Shown here: in pieces, positions 15,439 through 22,622 of the stretch
Position numbering within the stretch: position 1 is the stretch's first letter
Layout: each line of letters starts with the position of its first letter
Assembly (NCBI GenBank): GCA_002455425.1
Contig: DKKT01000057.1
Coordinates: 1-29,038, forward strand
DNA length: 29,038 bases
Reading direction: 5' to 3'
Source of the DNA: Chthonomonas sp. UBA6659
GTDB taxonomy: Bacteria > Armatimonadota > Fimbriimonadia > Fimbriimonadales > Fimbriimonadaceae
Made by a program: the position numbers and the translations under genes
Notes under the pieces: generated by a model
The model's database searches: none
The model's input: the letters and a program-made list of their open reading frames with translations, nothing else
What the model was told of the DNA's origin: nothing

Positions 15439-16224
15439 ATGCTATCGATGCGAAAGGCCTTTACGTTGATCGAACTGCTCGTGGTGATCGCGATCATCGC
15501 GATCCTCGCCGCGATCCTGTTCCCCGTGTTCGCACAGGCGAAGGAGGCCGCCAAGAAGACCGCTTGCCTCGCCCAAATGAAGCAGTTGGGATCCGCCGTC
15601 GCGATGTACGCGACCGACGCCGACGACATGTTCGTGCCCTCGACGAACTACGATGCCCCGACCGATGATCCGAGCCGGATCTGGACGGTACCGCTGAACA
15701 CCTACGTCAAGAACAAGGACATCTTCGTGGCGACCGGAGCCAGTGGCAGCAAGTTTGCCGAGGGCTGGACGACCCGAAACCAGCAGAGCATCGGGATGAA
15801 CGGAGCGGCTGGTTTCGACTCCTCCAGCGCCGGCTGCGACGACGGACAGGCCATCCAGGGCTGCGAAGGATGGAAGAGCGCAGCGTCCCAAAGCCGGATG
15901 GACGAACCGGCTCGCACCGGACTCTTCGCCTGCACCCCCCACGGGCCGATGGCTGCAAAGTACCGAGGCTATGTCTTTGCACCCGATAACGGTACGTTCG
16001 ACCCTCTGAACTATCAATTGGCCACGCCGCTCGCATCCGATCGCGACTTGGTCGTGGAACTCGGCAGCCGCCCCGCCTCCCAGCTCAAGCCGATCTACGC
16101 CCGCTACGGGCGAACGGGCAAAGACGGCGGAACGACCCCGGTCATCTTCGGAGACAGCCACGCGAAGGTCTATTCGGCCAAACAGATTCAGACCCCCGGC
16201 CTGATCATCTGGCGCTTCCGATAA
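15439..16224 (+). CDS. pilin-like secreted protein, paralogue of the gene at 8343-9221
   Basis: 261 residues. Same prepilin signal as the other copy (RKAFTLIELLVVIAIIAI then FPVFAQAKEAAKKTAC), but the globular part is different. The end has FGDSHAKVYSAKQIQ where the paralogue has GDGH, and the His ten residues before the Asp is missing, so the H-X9-DG motif is degraded. ATG at 15439 is chosen with AAGGAG 13 bases before; a second ATG at 15448 gives the same MRKAF start as the paralogue. Probable pseudopilin exported by a type II/IV pilus-like machine. Confidence 0.85.
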   Translation: MLSMRKAFTLIELLVVIAIIAILAAILFPVFAQAKEAAKKTACLAQMKQLGSAVAMYATDADDMFVPSTNYDAPTDDPSRIWTVPLNTYVKNKDIFVATGASGSKFAEGWTTRNQQSIGMNGAAGFDSSSAGCDDGQAIQGCEGWKSAASQSRMDEPARTGLFACTPHGPMAAKYRGYVFAPDNGTFDPLNYQLATPLASDRDLVVELGSRPASQLKPIYARYGRTGKDGGTTPVIFGDSHAKVYSAKQIQTPGLIIWRFR

Positions 16225-16231
16225 CCCTCGT

Positions 16232-17035
16232 TCACCCGACCCGGACGGCCGCCGCGAGCTTCGCGGCGGCCGCTACATTGTGGGTATGCCCCGAACGCTC
16301 GGCCACGACGTTGAGAAACTGGGGTGGCACCCCCGAAAGATACAAATCCCCGAGGAGGTCGAGCAGTTTGTGCCGCGCGGGCTCGTTGGCGAACTTCGCG
16401 GAATTGAAGTAGCCCTCGGGACCAAGCACCAAGCAGTTCGTCTCGTCGAGCCCGAGCCCGAGTCCGGCGGCACGCGCCATATCGACTTCTTCGAGGAAGG
16501 CCGTCGTTCGAGCCGGCGCGATCTCGGCGCGATAGTCGTATTTGCCGAATAGGAACTCACAGGTCAGCGTGCCCGGCCAACGGTCCCCGGTCTCGAACGT
16601 CGCTCGCCAATCCCCGGCACCATGAGCGACCGCGATCGCCGTGAAGTCGGACTTGACGAAGACGCGCGCGAACGGATCGCCGAGCGTCCGTTCGCCGATG
16701 ACCTCCAGACCCACAGCTTCGAAGGCATCCCAATACGCGGCACCGGCGCCGTCGAGCGCGGGCATCTCGGGCGCGTCGAGTTCGACTTCGAGATCGGTGA
16801 TCCCAAGCGCGGCGAACGCGCTCATGGCGTGCTCGATCGTGGCCACGGGACCAAGGCGGGTGCAACGACGAGTGTCGCCCACGTTCTCGGGACGGGCCTC
16901 CACCCGGACGGCGCCGAGCCGAAAGGCGATCCCCTCCGAGCTGGGCGAGAACCGAACGCGTACCGGCACGCCGGAATGGAGACCGAAGCCTTCGATTTCC
17001 ACGGCGCGTCGCAGGGTCTTTTGCGGGAATCTCAC
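16232..17035 (-). CDS. lpxC: UDP-3-O-acyl-N-acetylglucosamine deacetylase LpxC
   Basis: Zinc hydrolase for the committed step of lipid A synthesis, so the organism makes an outer membrane with lipid A. 267 residues, shorter than the usual roughly 300. Starts RFPQKTLRRAVEIEGFGLHSG. Zinc ligands His69 (ATIEHAMSAF), His222 and Asp226 (ARHKLLDLLGDL) and the catalytic His250 (RSGHTHN) are all present, so shortening has not removed the active site. GTG at 17035 fits the family N-terminus; the frame runs on upstream antisense to ftsE. CATAAT lies 10 bases before the GTG. Convergent with the pilin-like gene (7-base gap), divergent from ftsE. Confidence 0.93.
   Translation of the reverse strand: MRFPQKTLRRAVEIEGFGLHSGVPVRVRFSPSSEGIAFRLGAVRVEARPENVGDTRRCTRLGPVATIEHAMSAFAALGITDLEVELDAPEMPALDGAGAAYWDAFEAVGLEVIGERTLGDPFARVFVKSDFTAIAVAHGAGDWRATFETGDRWPGTLTCEFLFGKYDYRAEIAPARTTAFLEEVDMARAAGLGLGLDETNCLVLGPEGYFNSAKFANEPARHKLLDLLGDLYLSGVPPQFLNVVAERSGHTHNVAAAAKLAAAVRVG
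16246..16272. terminator. perfect GC hairpin at a convergent junction, no U-tract
   Basis: CGGCCGCCGCGA (16246-16257) pairs with TCGCGGCGGCCG (16261-16272), 12 base pairs and a GCT loop. It starts 22 bases after the pilin-like stop and lies inside the last codons of lpxC, where it encodes an Ala-rich run. No T-run on either side. Either a bidirectional terminator or a product of Ala codon repetition. Confidence 0.45.
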
Positions 17036-17125
17036 GGGACACAGGATTATGCCGGAGGCGCGGCGGGTAGCATGTTCTCCATGCCTTTGGGACCGATGCC
17101 CGAGGCGATACCAGGTGGTGAGACG

Positions 17126-17920
17126 ATGAGCACGGACGCGAAAGGTCCTTCCATCCGGTTCGAAAACGTCGTGGTGGCCTACTCCGAATTGGTGTACGGC
17201 CTGCGCGGAGTTTCCTTGGTCATCGATCAAGGCGAGTTCGTGTTCTTCACGGGTCAGACCGGAGCCGGAAAATCGACAATTTTGAAGCTGCTGACCCGCG
17301 AGGTCGGCCACACGGGCGGGCGCGTGCTCTTCAAGGGGCGCGATCTCGGTCTGCTCAAGGCGCGGGATATCCCGGCCCTCCGGCGCGAAATGGGGATCAT
17401 CCCTCAGGACTTCGGCCTGCTTCCCAACAAGCGCGCCTGGGAGAACATCGCCTACGCGATGCGGGCCGTTGGCCGAACGCGGCGCGAAGTGCGCCGCATC
17501 GTCCCCGAAATCCTCGACCGCGTGCAGATCGGACACCGCGGCGACGCCTTCCCCAGCGAGCTTTCCGGCGGTGAGCAACAGCGCGTCGCGATCGGGCGCG
17601 CCCTGATCAACGACCCGTCCCTGCTCCTCGCCGATGAACCGACCGGCAACCTCGATCCGGCACGCAGCATCGAGATCATCGAACTCCTCGCTGAACTCAA
17701 CGCTCGGGGTGCCACCGTTCTTGTCGCGACGCACGATATGGCGATCGTGGAGCGCATGGGCAAGCGGATCATCACGATGGAAGAGGGCCGCATCGTCTCG
17801 GACACCGCGGCCGCTGCGCGCGAAGCGCCTCCGACGATGGCGGCGGTCGAATTGCCGCTGTTCGATGCTGAGGACCCGGTCGGCGCCGGTGTCGGCGACG
17901 GTGAGGGCCGTGATGCTTGA
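17126..17920 (+). CDS. ftsE: cell division ATP-binding protein FtsE
   Basis: 264-residue ABC ATPase that pairs with FtsX to control septal peptidoglycan hydrolysis. Walker A GQTGAGKST, Q-loop IIPQDFGLLPNK, signature LSGGEQQRVAIGRAL, Walker B LLLADEPTGNLD and H-loop ATHD are all intact. FtsE is usually about 220-230 residues; the roughly 35-residue tail here (AREAPPTMAAVELPLFDAED onward) is acidic, Ala/Gly-rich and unusual. ATG at 17126 has AGGTGG upstream; in-frame ATGs at 17072 and 17081 are alternatives. The end overlaps ftsX by 8 bases. Confidence 0.94.
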   Translation: MSTDAKGPSIRFENVVVAYSELVYGLRGVSLVIDQGEFVFFTGQTGAGKSTILKLLTREVGHTGGRVLFKGRDLGLLKARDIPALRREMGIIPQDFGLLPNKRAWENIAYAMRAVGRTRREVRRIVPEILDRVQIGHRGDAFPSELSGGEQQRVAIGRALINDPSLLLADEPTGNLDPARSIEIIELLAELNARGATVLVATHDMAIVERMGKRIITMEEGRIVSDTAAAAREAPPTMAAVELPLFDAEDPVGAGVGDGEGRDA

Positions 17921-18845
17921 TCGACTCGAATTCGTTTTCGGCGAAGCGATCATCGCGCTACGACGCAACTCCTGGATGACGTTCGCCGCCGTCACGACCG
18001 CGGCGGTCGCGCTCTTCCTCCTGGGGAGCCTCGGTTATGCCTATGTCGGCATCAGCCGCTATGCGCAGACGCTCCCCGGCGTGTTCGACATGAGGGTCCT
18101 CCTCAAGGAGGAAGTGAAGGGCAAGAAGCTCTCCGAGGCGGCCGAGGCGATGCGGAAAATCGACGGCGTCAAGTCGGTGACCTGGATCCCGTCCGAGAAG
18201 ATGTGGGCTCTCAAGAAACGGGAGGACCCGCGGGTGTACGGCCTGATCGAGAATCCGTTTCCGGAATCGTTCAAAGTTGTCCTCGCAGACCTGAATAAAG
18301 CCGACGCTGTCGCCGACGAGATTCGCGGCATGGCCCCCGTGCTCGATGACGGCGTCCAGTATCTCCAAGAAGAACAGCAGCTTCTTTCCCAAATCCTCAC
18401 CTTGCTCCGCTTCTTGGGGATCGGGCTTGGCGGGCTGATGCTCCTGACGAGCGGCGTGCTGATCTACAACGCGATCCGGATGACGATCGTGGCCCGTCGC
18501 AAGGAGATTCGGATCATGCACCTCGTCGGAGCCAATCGGGTCACCGTCATCACGCCGCTCCTCATCGAAGGCCTGCTTCAGGGTGCCGCAGGCGGCTTTA
18601 TCGCGGCTTTCCTGCTCTGGTCTGCCCATCGCGGCCTCGGCACGCTGCTTGAACGCCTGACCTCTCTGTTCCGCTTGCCCTCCCTCGAGTTGCTTCCCTG
18701 GATGACGTACCTCGTCCTGGCGGGAGCGGCCTACGGGCTGGTTTGCTCGTTGCTCGCGGTGCGCGATCCGAACCGGTACCGCACCAAATCAAAGGTGAAA
18801 CGAGCCCTGGTCGATCTGGAGGCGGACTCGGGGGTGGCGGCGTGA
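17913..18845 (+). CDS. ftsX: cell division protein FtsX
   Basis: 310-residue membrane partner of FtsE. A short cytoplasmic start (MLDRLEFVFGEAIIALRRNSW) precedes membrane segment 1 (about 23-45), then an extracytoplasmic domain of about 120 residues, then three more segments (FLGIGLGGLMLLTSGVLIY, GAAGGFIAAFLLW, YLVLAGAAYGLVCSLLA). RRKEIRIMHLVGAN between segments 2 and 3 is the typical FtsX coupling loop. ATG at 17913 lies inside the ftsE end. The stop overlaps the GTG of the M23 peptidase (GTGA), giving a compact three-gene operon. Confidence 0.94.
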   Translation: MLDRLEFVFGEAIIALRRNSWMTFAAVTTAAVALFLLGSLGYAYVGISRYAQTLPGVFDMRVLLKEEVKGKKLSEAAEAMRKIDGVKSVTWIPSEKMWALKKREDPRVYGLIENPFPESFKVVLADLNKADAVADEIRGMAPVLDDGVQYLQEEQQLLSQILTLLRFLGIGLGGLMLLTSGVLIYNAIRMTIVARRKEIRIMHLVGANRVTVITPLLIEGLLQGAAGGFIAAFLLWSAHRGLGTLLERLTSLFRLPSLELLPWMTYLVLAGAAYGLVCSLLAVRDPNRYRTKSKVKRALVDLEADSGVAA

Positions 18846-20011
18846 GCCGGACCCGCTGGCTCACCCTCGTCACCCTCGGCGGACTCGTCTGCGCCGGGGT
18901 GCTCTTCGGCGATGTCGCGACCGCACAATCACGAACCAAGAAGCCGAAGAAGAGCGTCACGACGCTCAAGAAGGACCTCCGGTCGGTCGAGAGTGAAAAG
19001 AAGGCGATTCAGTCCAAAATCCACGCGACACGCCGTCAGCGGGGCCTTGTCGTCGCCGATATGCAGAAGGTCGATGCCCAACTCACCGAGTTGGAAGACG
19101 ACGTCGAGAAGACCACCGCGAGCCTCCGGGTCGCCCAACGGGAGCAGATCCAGCTATCTTCCGAACTTGAGGTGGCCCAGGGCAAGCTCCAGGGCAAAAA
19201 AGAGGTCATGCGACGCCGACTTCGGGCGATGTACATGCAGCCGCCCGGCGGGGTCCTTTCCACCGTGGTCAAGTCGCGCAGCCTCGGCGATCTCGCCGCC
19301 CGCCGCGAGGTGTTCGAGCTGATCGCCAAGCAGGATGCCGACCTCGTCGAGGACGTCCGGGACCTTCGCAACGAAGTCCAGCGTCGCAAACTGCGCCAAG
19401 ATGAGCTGGTCGAGCAGGTCGACTCGCTCCGGAATCGCCAGATCGGCCAACAGCGCAGTCTCCGCACGGCTCGCGTTCGCAAGTCGGATTACCTCGTCGA
19501 ACTCCGAGAACAGGAAGGGGACCTCCGCGAGGAGTACGAAGAGCTCGAACAAGAGAGCCGCGAGATCGAAGCTCAAATCCGCGCCTACCTGGCCCGAACG
19601 GGGGGATCGCGGGTACCGGCTTTTCGAGGCAACCTCCTGATGCCGATTGCGGGCGGACGGGTCGGAAGCGGCTTCGGCATGCGCTTCCACCCCATTCTCA
19701 AACGCAATCGAATGCACACCGGCGTCGACATCGGCGCGCGATCCGGTACGCCGATTCGGGCCGCCGGGCCCGGTGTCGTCATCTCCGCCAGCTATCGGGG
19801 CGGATACGGAAACTGCGTCGTCATCGACCACGGCGGCGGCCTAAGCACCCTCTACGCCCATTGCTCCCGCGTCTTCGTGCGAGCCGGCCAGAAGGTCGAC
19901 CGTGGGCAGAAGATCGCGGCGGTCGGCTCGACCGGGCTTTCCACCGGACCGCACCTCCACTTCGAAACCCGAATCAACGGACGACCGGTCAACCCCGTCG
20001 GTCGATTCTGA
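18842..20011 (+). CDS. M23 peptidase with coiled coil (EnvC/PcsB-like FtsEX partner)
   Basis: 389 residues: N-terminal signal or anchor (WLTLVTLGGLVCAGVLFG), long coiled coil (about 37-245) with the EnvC-like break RRRLRAMYMQPPGGVLSTVV, then a LytM/M23 domain. In that domain GSGFGMRFHPI, HTGVDIGA (His292, Asp296), LYAHCS (His340) and GPHLHFE (His371, His373) keep the zinc ligands and catalytic histidines of active LytM enzymes. E. coli EnvC lacks several of these, so this protein may cut peptide cross-links itself under FtsEX control. GTG at 18842 overlaps the ftsX stop. It abuts convergent rdgB. Confidence 0.92.
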   Translation: MSRTRWLTLVTLGGLVCAGVLFGDVATAQSRTKKPKKSVTTLKKDLRSVESEKKAIQSKIHATRRQRGLVVADMQKVDAQLTELEDDVEKTTASLRVAQREQIQLSSELEVAQGKLQGKKEVMRRRLRAMYMQPPGGVLSTVVKSRSLGDLAARREVFELIAKQDADLVEDVRDLRNEVQRRKLRQDELVEQVDSLRNRQIGQQRSLRTARVRKSDYLVELREQEGDLREEYEELEQESREIEAQIRAYLARTGGSRVPAFRGNLLMPIAGGRVGSGFGMRFHPILKRNRMHTGVDIGARSGTPIRAAGPGVVISASYRGGYGNCVVIDHGGGLSTLYAHCSRVFVRAGQKVDRGQKIAAVGSTGLSTGPHLHFETRINGRPVNPVGRF

Positions 20012-20620
20012 TCATCGGAGCCGCATCGCAAGGTCCTCGCCGACAAGGGCGAGGACCTTGCCCCGGTGGCTGATCGCATGCTTCTGGTCCGCCGTTAAGT
20101 CCGCCATCGTACACCCGAGCTCGGGAAGGAAGAAGATCGGATCGTAGCCGAATCCGCCTCCTCCGCTGGGCGCTGGAGCGATCCGACCCTCGCACGTCGC
20201 CTCGAACACCCGCGTCGGTTCGGTCAAGCCAGGAGCGGCGACCGCCACACAACAGCGGAATCGCGCGGTCCGATCGGATTCCGGTACGCCTTCCAGCCGC
20301 TCGAGAATGCGGCACATCTTCTCGGCGAACGGGGTGTCTTCGCCCTCGAATCGCTTGCTGTGCAGGCCCGGAGCGCCCCCCAGCGCGTCGACTTCGAGCC
20401 CGGCGTCGTCGGCCACCGACCACTCGCCCGTCACTCGGGCCGCGGACTCCGCTTTGATCGTCGCGTTCTCGGCGTAGGTGGTGCCGGCCTCATCGGGTTC
20501 GGGGGCGCCGGGGTAGTCGGCAAGAGTCCGGATTTGCAGGTCAGGAAGCCGGCGGGAAAGGATGGTCACCATCTCCCCCGCTTTCTTCACGTTGTGGGTC
20601 GCGATGACGAGGACCGGCAT
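20012..20620 (-). CDS. rdgB: XTP/dITP pyrophosphatase RdgB (HAM1 family)
   Basis: Removes non-canonical purine nucleoside triphosphates (ITP, XTP) before they enter DNA. 202 residues. N-terminus VLVIATHNVKKAGEM, then EAGTTYAENATIKA, SVADDAGLEVDALGGAPGL, GGGGFGYDPIFFLPE and SHRGKVLAL are the family motifs. ATG at 20620. The stop codon directly abuts the stop of the M23 peptidase gene on the other strand, and its last codons form a strong hairpin. It is divergent from the tRNA gene. Confidence 0.95.
   Translation of the reverse strand: MPVLVIATHNVKKAGEMVTILSRRLPDLQIRTLADYPGAPEPDEAGTTYAENATIKAESAARVTGEWSVADDAGLEVDALGGAPGLHSKRFEGEDTPFAEKMCRILERLEGVPESDRTARFRCCVAVAAPGLTEPTRVFEATCEGRIAPAPSGGGGFGYDPIFFLPELGCTMADLTADQKHAISHRGKVLALVGEDLAMRLR
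20028..20061. terminator. perfect 14-bp hairpin at a convergent junction, no U-tract
   Basis: GCAAGGTCCTCGCC (20028-20041) and GGCGAGGACCTTGC (20048-20061) pair perfectly around a GACAAG loop. It starts 16 bases after the stop of the ftsE-ftsX-M23 operon and lies within the last codons of rdgB. No T-run follows on the plus strand. It is a candidate terminator for the plus-strand operon that is embedded in rdgB coding sequence. Confidence 0.55.
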
Positions 20621-20674
20621 GCCGTCAGTTTGTCCGCTGGGGGGCCCTTGGGACCAGCGCAGAAATCCAACAGG

Positions 20675-20680
20675 TACACT
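20675..20680 (+). promoter_or_regulatory. -10-like hexamer before the tRNA gene
   Basis: TACACT ends 13 bases before the tRNA 5' end, the right distance for transcription to begin a few bases upstream of it. No convincing -35 at 17 bases; TTGGGA at 20648 would need a 21-base spacer. Confidence 0.35.
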
Positions 20681-20693
20681 CTTGGGCTAAGAC

Positions 20694-20769
20694 GCGCTCG
20701 TAGCTCAGTGGATAGAGCATCAGCTTGCGGAGCTGGGGGTCGGAGGTTCGAGTCCTCTCGAGCGCGCCA
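20694..20769 (+). tRNA. tRNA-Arg, anticodon GCG
   Basis: 76 bases with encoded CCA. Acceptor GCGCTCG/CGAGCGC is perfect; D-arm GCTC/GAGC with AGTGGATA loop; anticodon stem TCAGC/GCTGG; loop TTGCGGA with T33, anticodon GCG (34-36) and G37; variable loop GGGTC; T-arm GGAGG/CCTCT with TTCGAGT loop; discriminator G73. Position 20 is A, an arginine identity element. It reads CGC (and CGU). Most bacteria use an ACG (inosine) tRNA for this box, so a GCG anticodon is less common. Confidence 0.95.
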
Positions 20770-20819
20770 TTCATTCCTTGGAACCGACGCCAGACAGAAA
20801 GGAAGCATGGCCGGGAATG

Positions 20820-20838
20820 CAATAGTAATGCTATATTG
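20820..20838 (+). promoter_or_regulatory. AT-rich operator-like inverted repeat and -10 before merC-like gene
   Basis: CAATA (20820-20824), nine bases, TATTG (20834-20838) form an inverted repeat in a markedly AT-rich patch, unlike the surrounding GC-rich DNA. TATATT (20832-20837) within it looks like a -10 and ends 6 bases before the ATG at 20844. A metal-sensing repressor site overlapping the promoter is plausible given the downstream genes, but the repeat is short and matches no consensus I can name with confidence. Confidence 0.4.
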
Positions 20839-20843
20839 TGGGT

Positions 20844-21248
20844 ATGACGATGGGTCGCCAAGTCGATCTCGATAAGGTCGGAGCGTGTGCCAGTTCGGTG
20901 TGCGCCGTGCACTGCCTCATCACGGGCGTCGCCTACGGTCTCCTCTCGATCGTGGGGCTCGACTTTCTCGGCTCGACGGCGGCGGACATCGCCTTCCTTG
21001 CCATCGCGGTGCTCGTCGGCGGCTTCGCGGTGGTAATGGGATATCGACGCCATCGATCGCTCCTTCCCGCGACGATCTTCGCCACCGGGCTTGCCCTGGT
21101 CGTCCTCAGCCACTTCGTGCTCGGGCATCGTCACGATGACCACCACGACCATTCCCATCTTCTGACCACCGTGCTGGCCGTGATCGGTGGGCTCACTCTC
21201 GTCGGCTTTCACTTCCTGAATTCCCGTCTCCACCGCCGCATCCGGTAG
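20844..21248 (+). CDS. MerC-domain integral membrane protein
   Basis: 134 residues with four hydrophobic segments (about 21-43, 48-68, 76-96 and 107-127). KVGACASSVCAVHCLITG (Cys15, Cys20, His23, Cys24) at the first segment is the MerC-type metal-binding start; in mercury operons MerC carries Hg(II) inward, but many chromosomal homologues have unknown cargo. A His/Asp-rich loop (GHRHDDHHDHSH) lies before the last segment. ATG at 20844 is preferred as a leaderless start; GTG 20838 and ATG 20850 are alternatives. No merA, merT or merR is nearby; instead a c-type cytochrome-like gene and a multicopper oxidase follow, so copper or another metal may be the cargo. Confidence 0.83.
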   Translation: MTMGRQVDLDKVGACASSVCAVHCLITGVAYGLLSIVGLDFLGSTAADIAFLAIAVLVGGFAVVMGYRRHRSLLPATIFATGLALVVLSHFVLGHRHDDHHDHSHLLTTVLAVIGGLTLVGFHFLNSRLHRRIR

Positions 21249-21283
21249 AAGGAGTCGTGCGCCGGCCCCGCGAACTTGCCAGT

Positions 21284-22612
21284 ATGCGCCCGTTCACCCT
21301 TGTTGCCTCGGCCCTTCTGGCCGTTGCCGCTCAGGCCGGAAAGTTCCCCGACGCCTACAGCGAGCCGCCCAAGGGCTATTCGGGGCCCGTCTTCCGGCTC
21401 AGCCAGGACTATCCGACCGAAATGCCGAAGCCGAGTCCCAAACCCTGGGAGCGTTTCGATCCCGTGACGCAGCCTGACGAGTACATCCGCGCGATCCTCG
21501 CCTATTGTCTCGAAGGGAACCTCGAGGTCGACTTTGCCGGCCAGAACAACAAGGTCCGCAAGTGGTACCACGTTCCGTGGCTTCATTGGGGCCTGAACGG
21601 CCGCGATTACATGCGGGGTCTCACCTTCGAGTTGGCGGCGCCGCCCGGGAAGTTGGCCGACACTCAGAAGAGCTGGGCCACGAACTGCGCGGTCGGGATG
21701 TACAACGCCGAAGGCGGATACATCATCGGCAAGGTCTGGGCCGACCCCGACAATCCCCGAAAAGGCAACATCAAGTTCCCGAACGGCACGTGCGTGTTCA
21801 AGTTGCTGTTCACGACCGCACCGGTCGAGGAGCTGCCCTTCCTGAAGAACTCCAAGGAATGGCAAGGAGTGATCGCCAGCCCGGTCGGGCCTTACGATAC
21901 GTCCGTGGAACGTTCGCAGAAGACCGTGCGATTGCTCCAGATCGACGTCGCCGTGCGTGACGATCGCGTGAAGGAGACGGGCTGGGTGTTCGGAACTTTC
22001 GTCTACGACGGCAATCAGCCGGGAGCAGGCGTATTCGAACGTTGCGTACCGGTTGGACTCATGGTCGGGAACGACCCGACACTGACCCCCGACCAACGAG
22101 CCAAGGGCGTACTGCCCAAAGAGAGCTGGATCAACCCGGCCATGCAGCTCTTCGCATGGCGCTCGAAGCCCGGGATGGGCTGGCTCGGGCGACTCAACGG
22201 GCCCGTCGACAACCCGGCGTCGAGCTGCATGTCCTGTCACAGCACGGCCGGTTACCCGAACATCACGTCGCTCCTTCCCGATCCGAGTTCGCCGATCTCC
22301 AGCCAGATGCTCTGGTTCCGGAACATCCGGGCCGGTCGACCCTTCACGAAGGCGGCGACGTCGATGGACTACTCTCTGCAGCTTGCGATCAGCCTGCAGA
22401 ACTTCGATCAGTGGAAGTACAGCACGAAGACGAGGCTCTTCCCGCTCGGGGACTCGCTCGCGACGGAGCAGCCGATGGTGGCGCCGATTCGACGATTCGA
22501 ACCGAAGTCGGAAAGCGAGAAGAAGGGCGGCGGTCTCGATCTCACGCTCGTCTCGGTGTTGAGTGCGAGTGCACTCGCTTGGATGCTGGGTCGCCGGTCT
22601 GCCGGCACCTGA
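21284..22612 (+). CDS. exported monoheme c-type cytochrome-like protein
   Basis: 442 residues. Sec signal peptide MRPFTLVASALLAVAAQA with cleavage after AQA. A single haem c motif CMSCH (Cys315, Cys318, His319) lies in the last third, within SSCMSCHSTAGYP; the preceding 300 residues are a Trp/Pro/Gly-rich domain I cannot assign (for example KWYHVPWLHWGLNGRDYM). The last 25 residues are a hydrophobic helix ending GRRSAGT, so the protein is probably anchored at its C-terminus with the bulk outside. ATG 21284 gives the best signal peptide; GTG 21257 has AAGGAG too close to it. Followed by the multicopper oxidase after 10 bases, so a redox partnership is likely. Confidence 0.8.
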   Translation: MRPFTLVASALLAVAAQAGKFPDAYSEPPKGYSGPVFRLSQDYPTEMPKPSPKPWERFDPVTQPDEYIRAILAYCLEGNLEVDFAGQNNKVRKWYHVPWLHWGLNGRDYMRGLTFELAAPPGKLADTQKSWATNCAVGMYNAEGGYIIGKVWADPDNPRKGNIKFPNGTCVFKLLFTTAPVEELPFLKNSKEWQGVIASPVGPYDTSVERSQKTVRLLQIDVAVRDDRVKETGWVFGTFVYDGNQPGAGVFERCVPVGLMVGNDPTLTPDQRAKGVLPKESWINPAMQLFAWRSKPGMGWLGRLNGPVDNPASSCMSCHSTAGYPNITSLLPDPSSPISSQMLWFRNIRAGRPFTKAATSMDYSLQLAISLQNFDQWKYSTKTRLFPLGDSLATEQPMVAPIRRFEPKSESEKKGGGLDLTLVSVLSASALAWMLGRRSAGT

Positions 22613-22622
22613 GGAGGAATCG

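Noticed and set aside
17036..17995. N-terminal extension of the lpxC frame
   Set aside because: Antisense to ftsE; LpxC homology begins at the GTG at 17035.
20844..21248. Mercury-resistance operon
   Set aside because: Only a MerC-like protein is present; no merA, merT, merP or merR lies nearby and there is no transposon.
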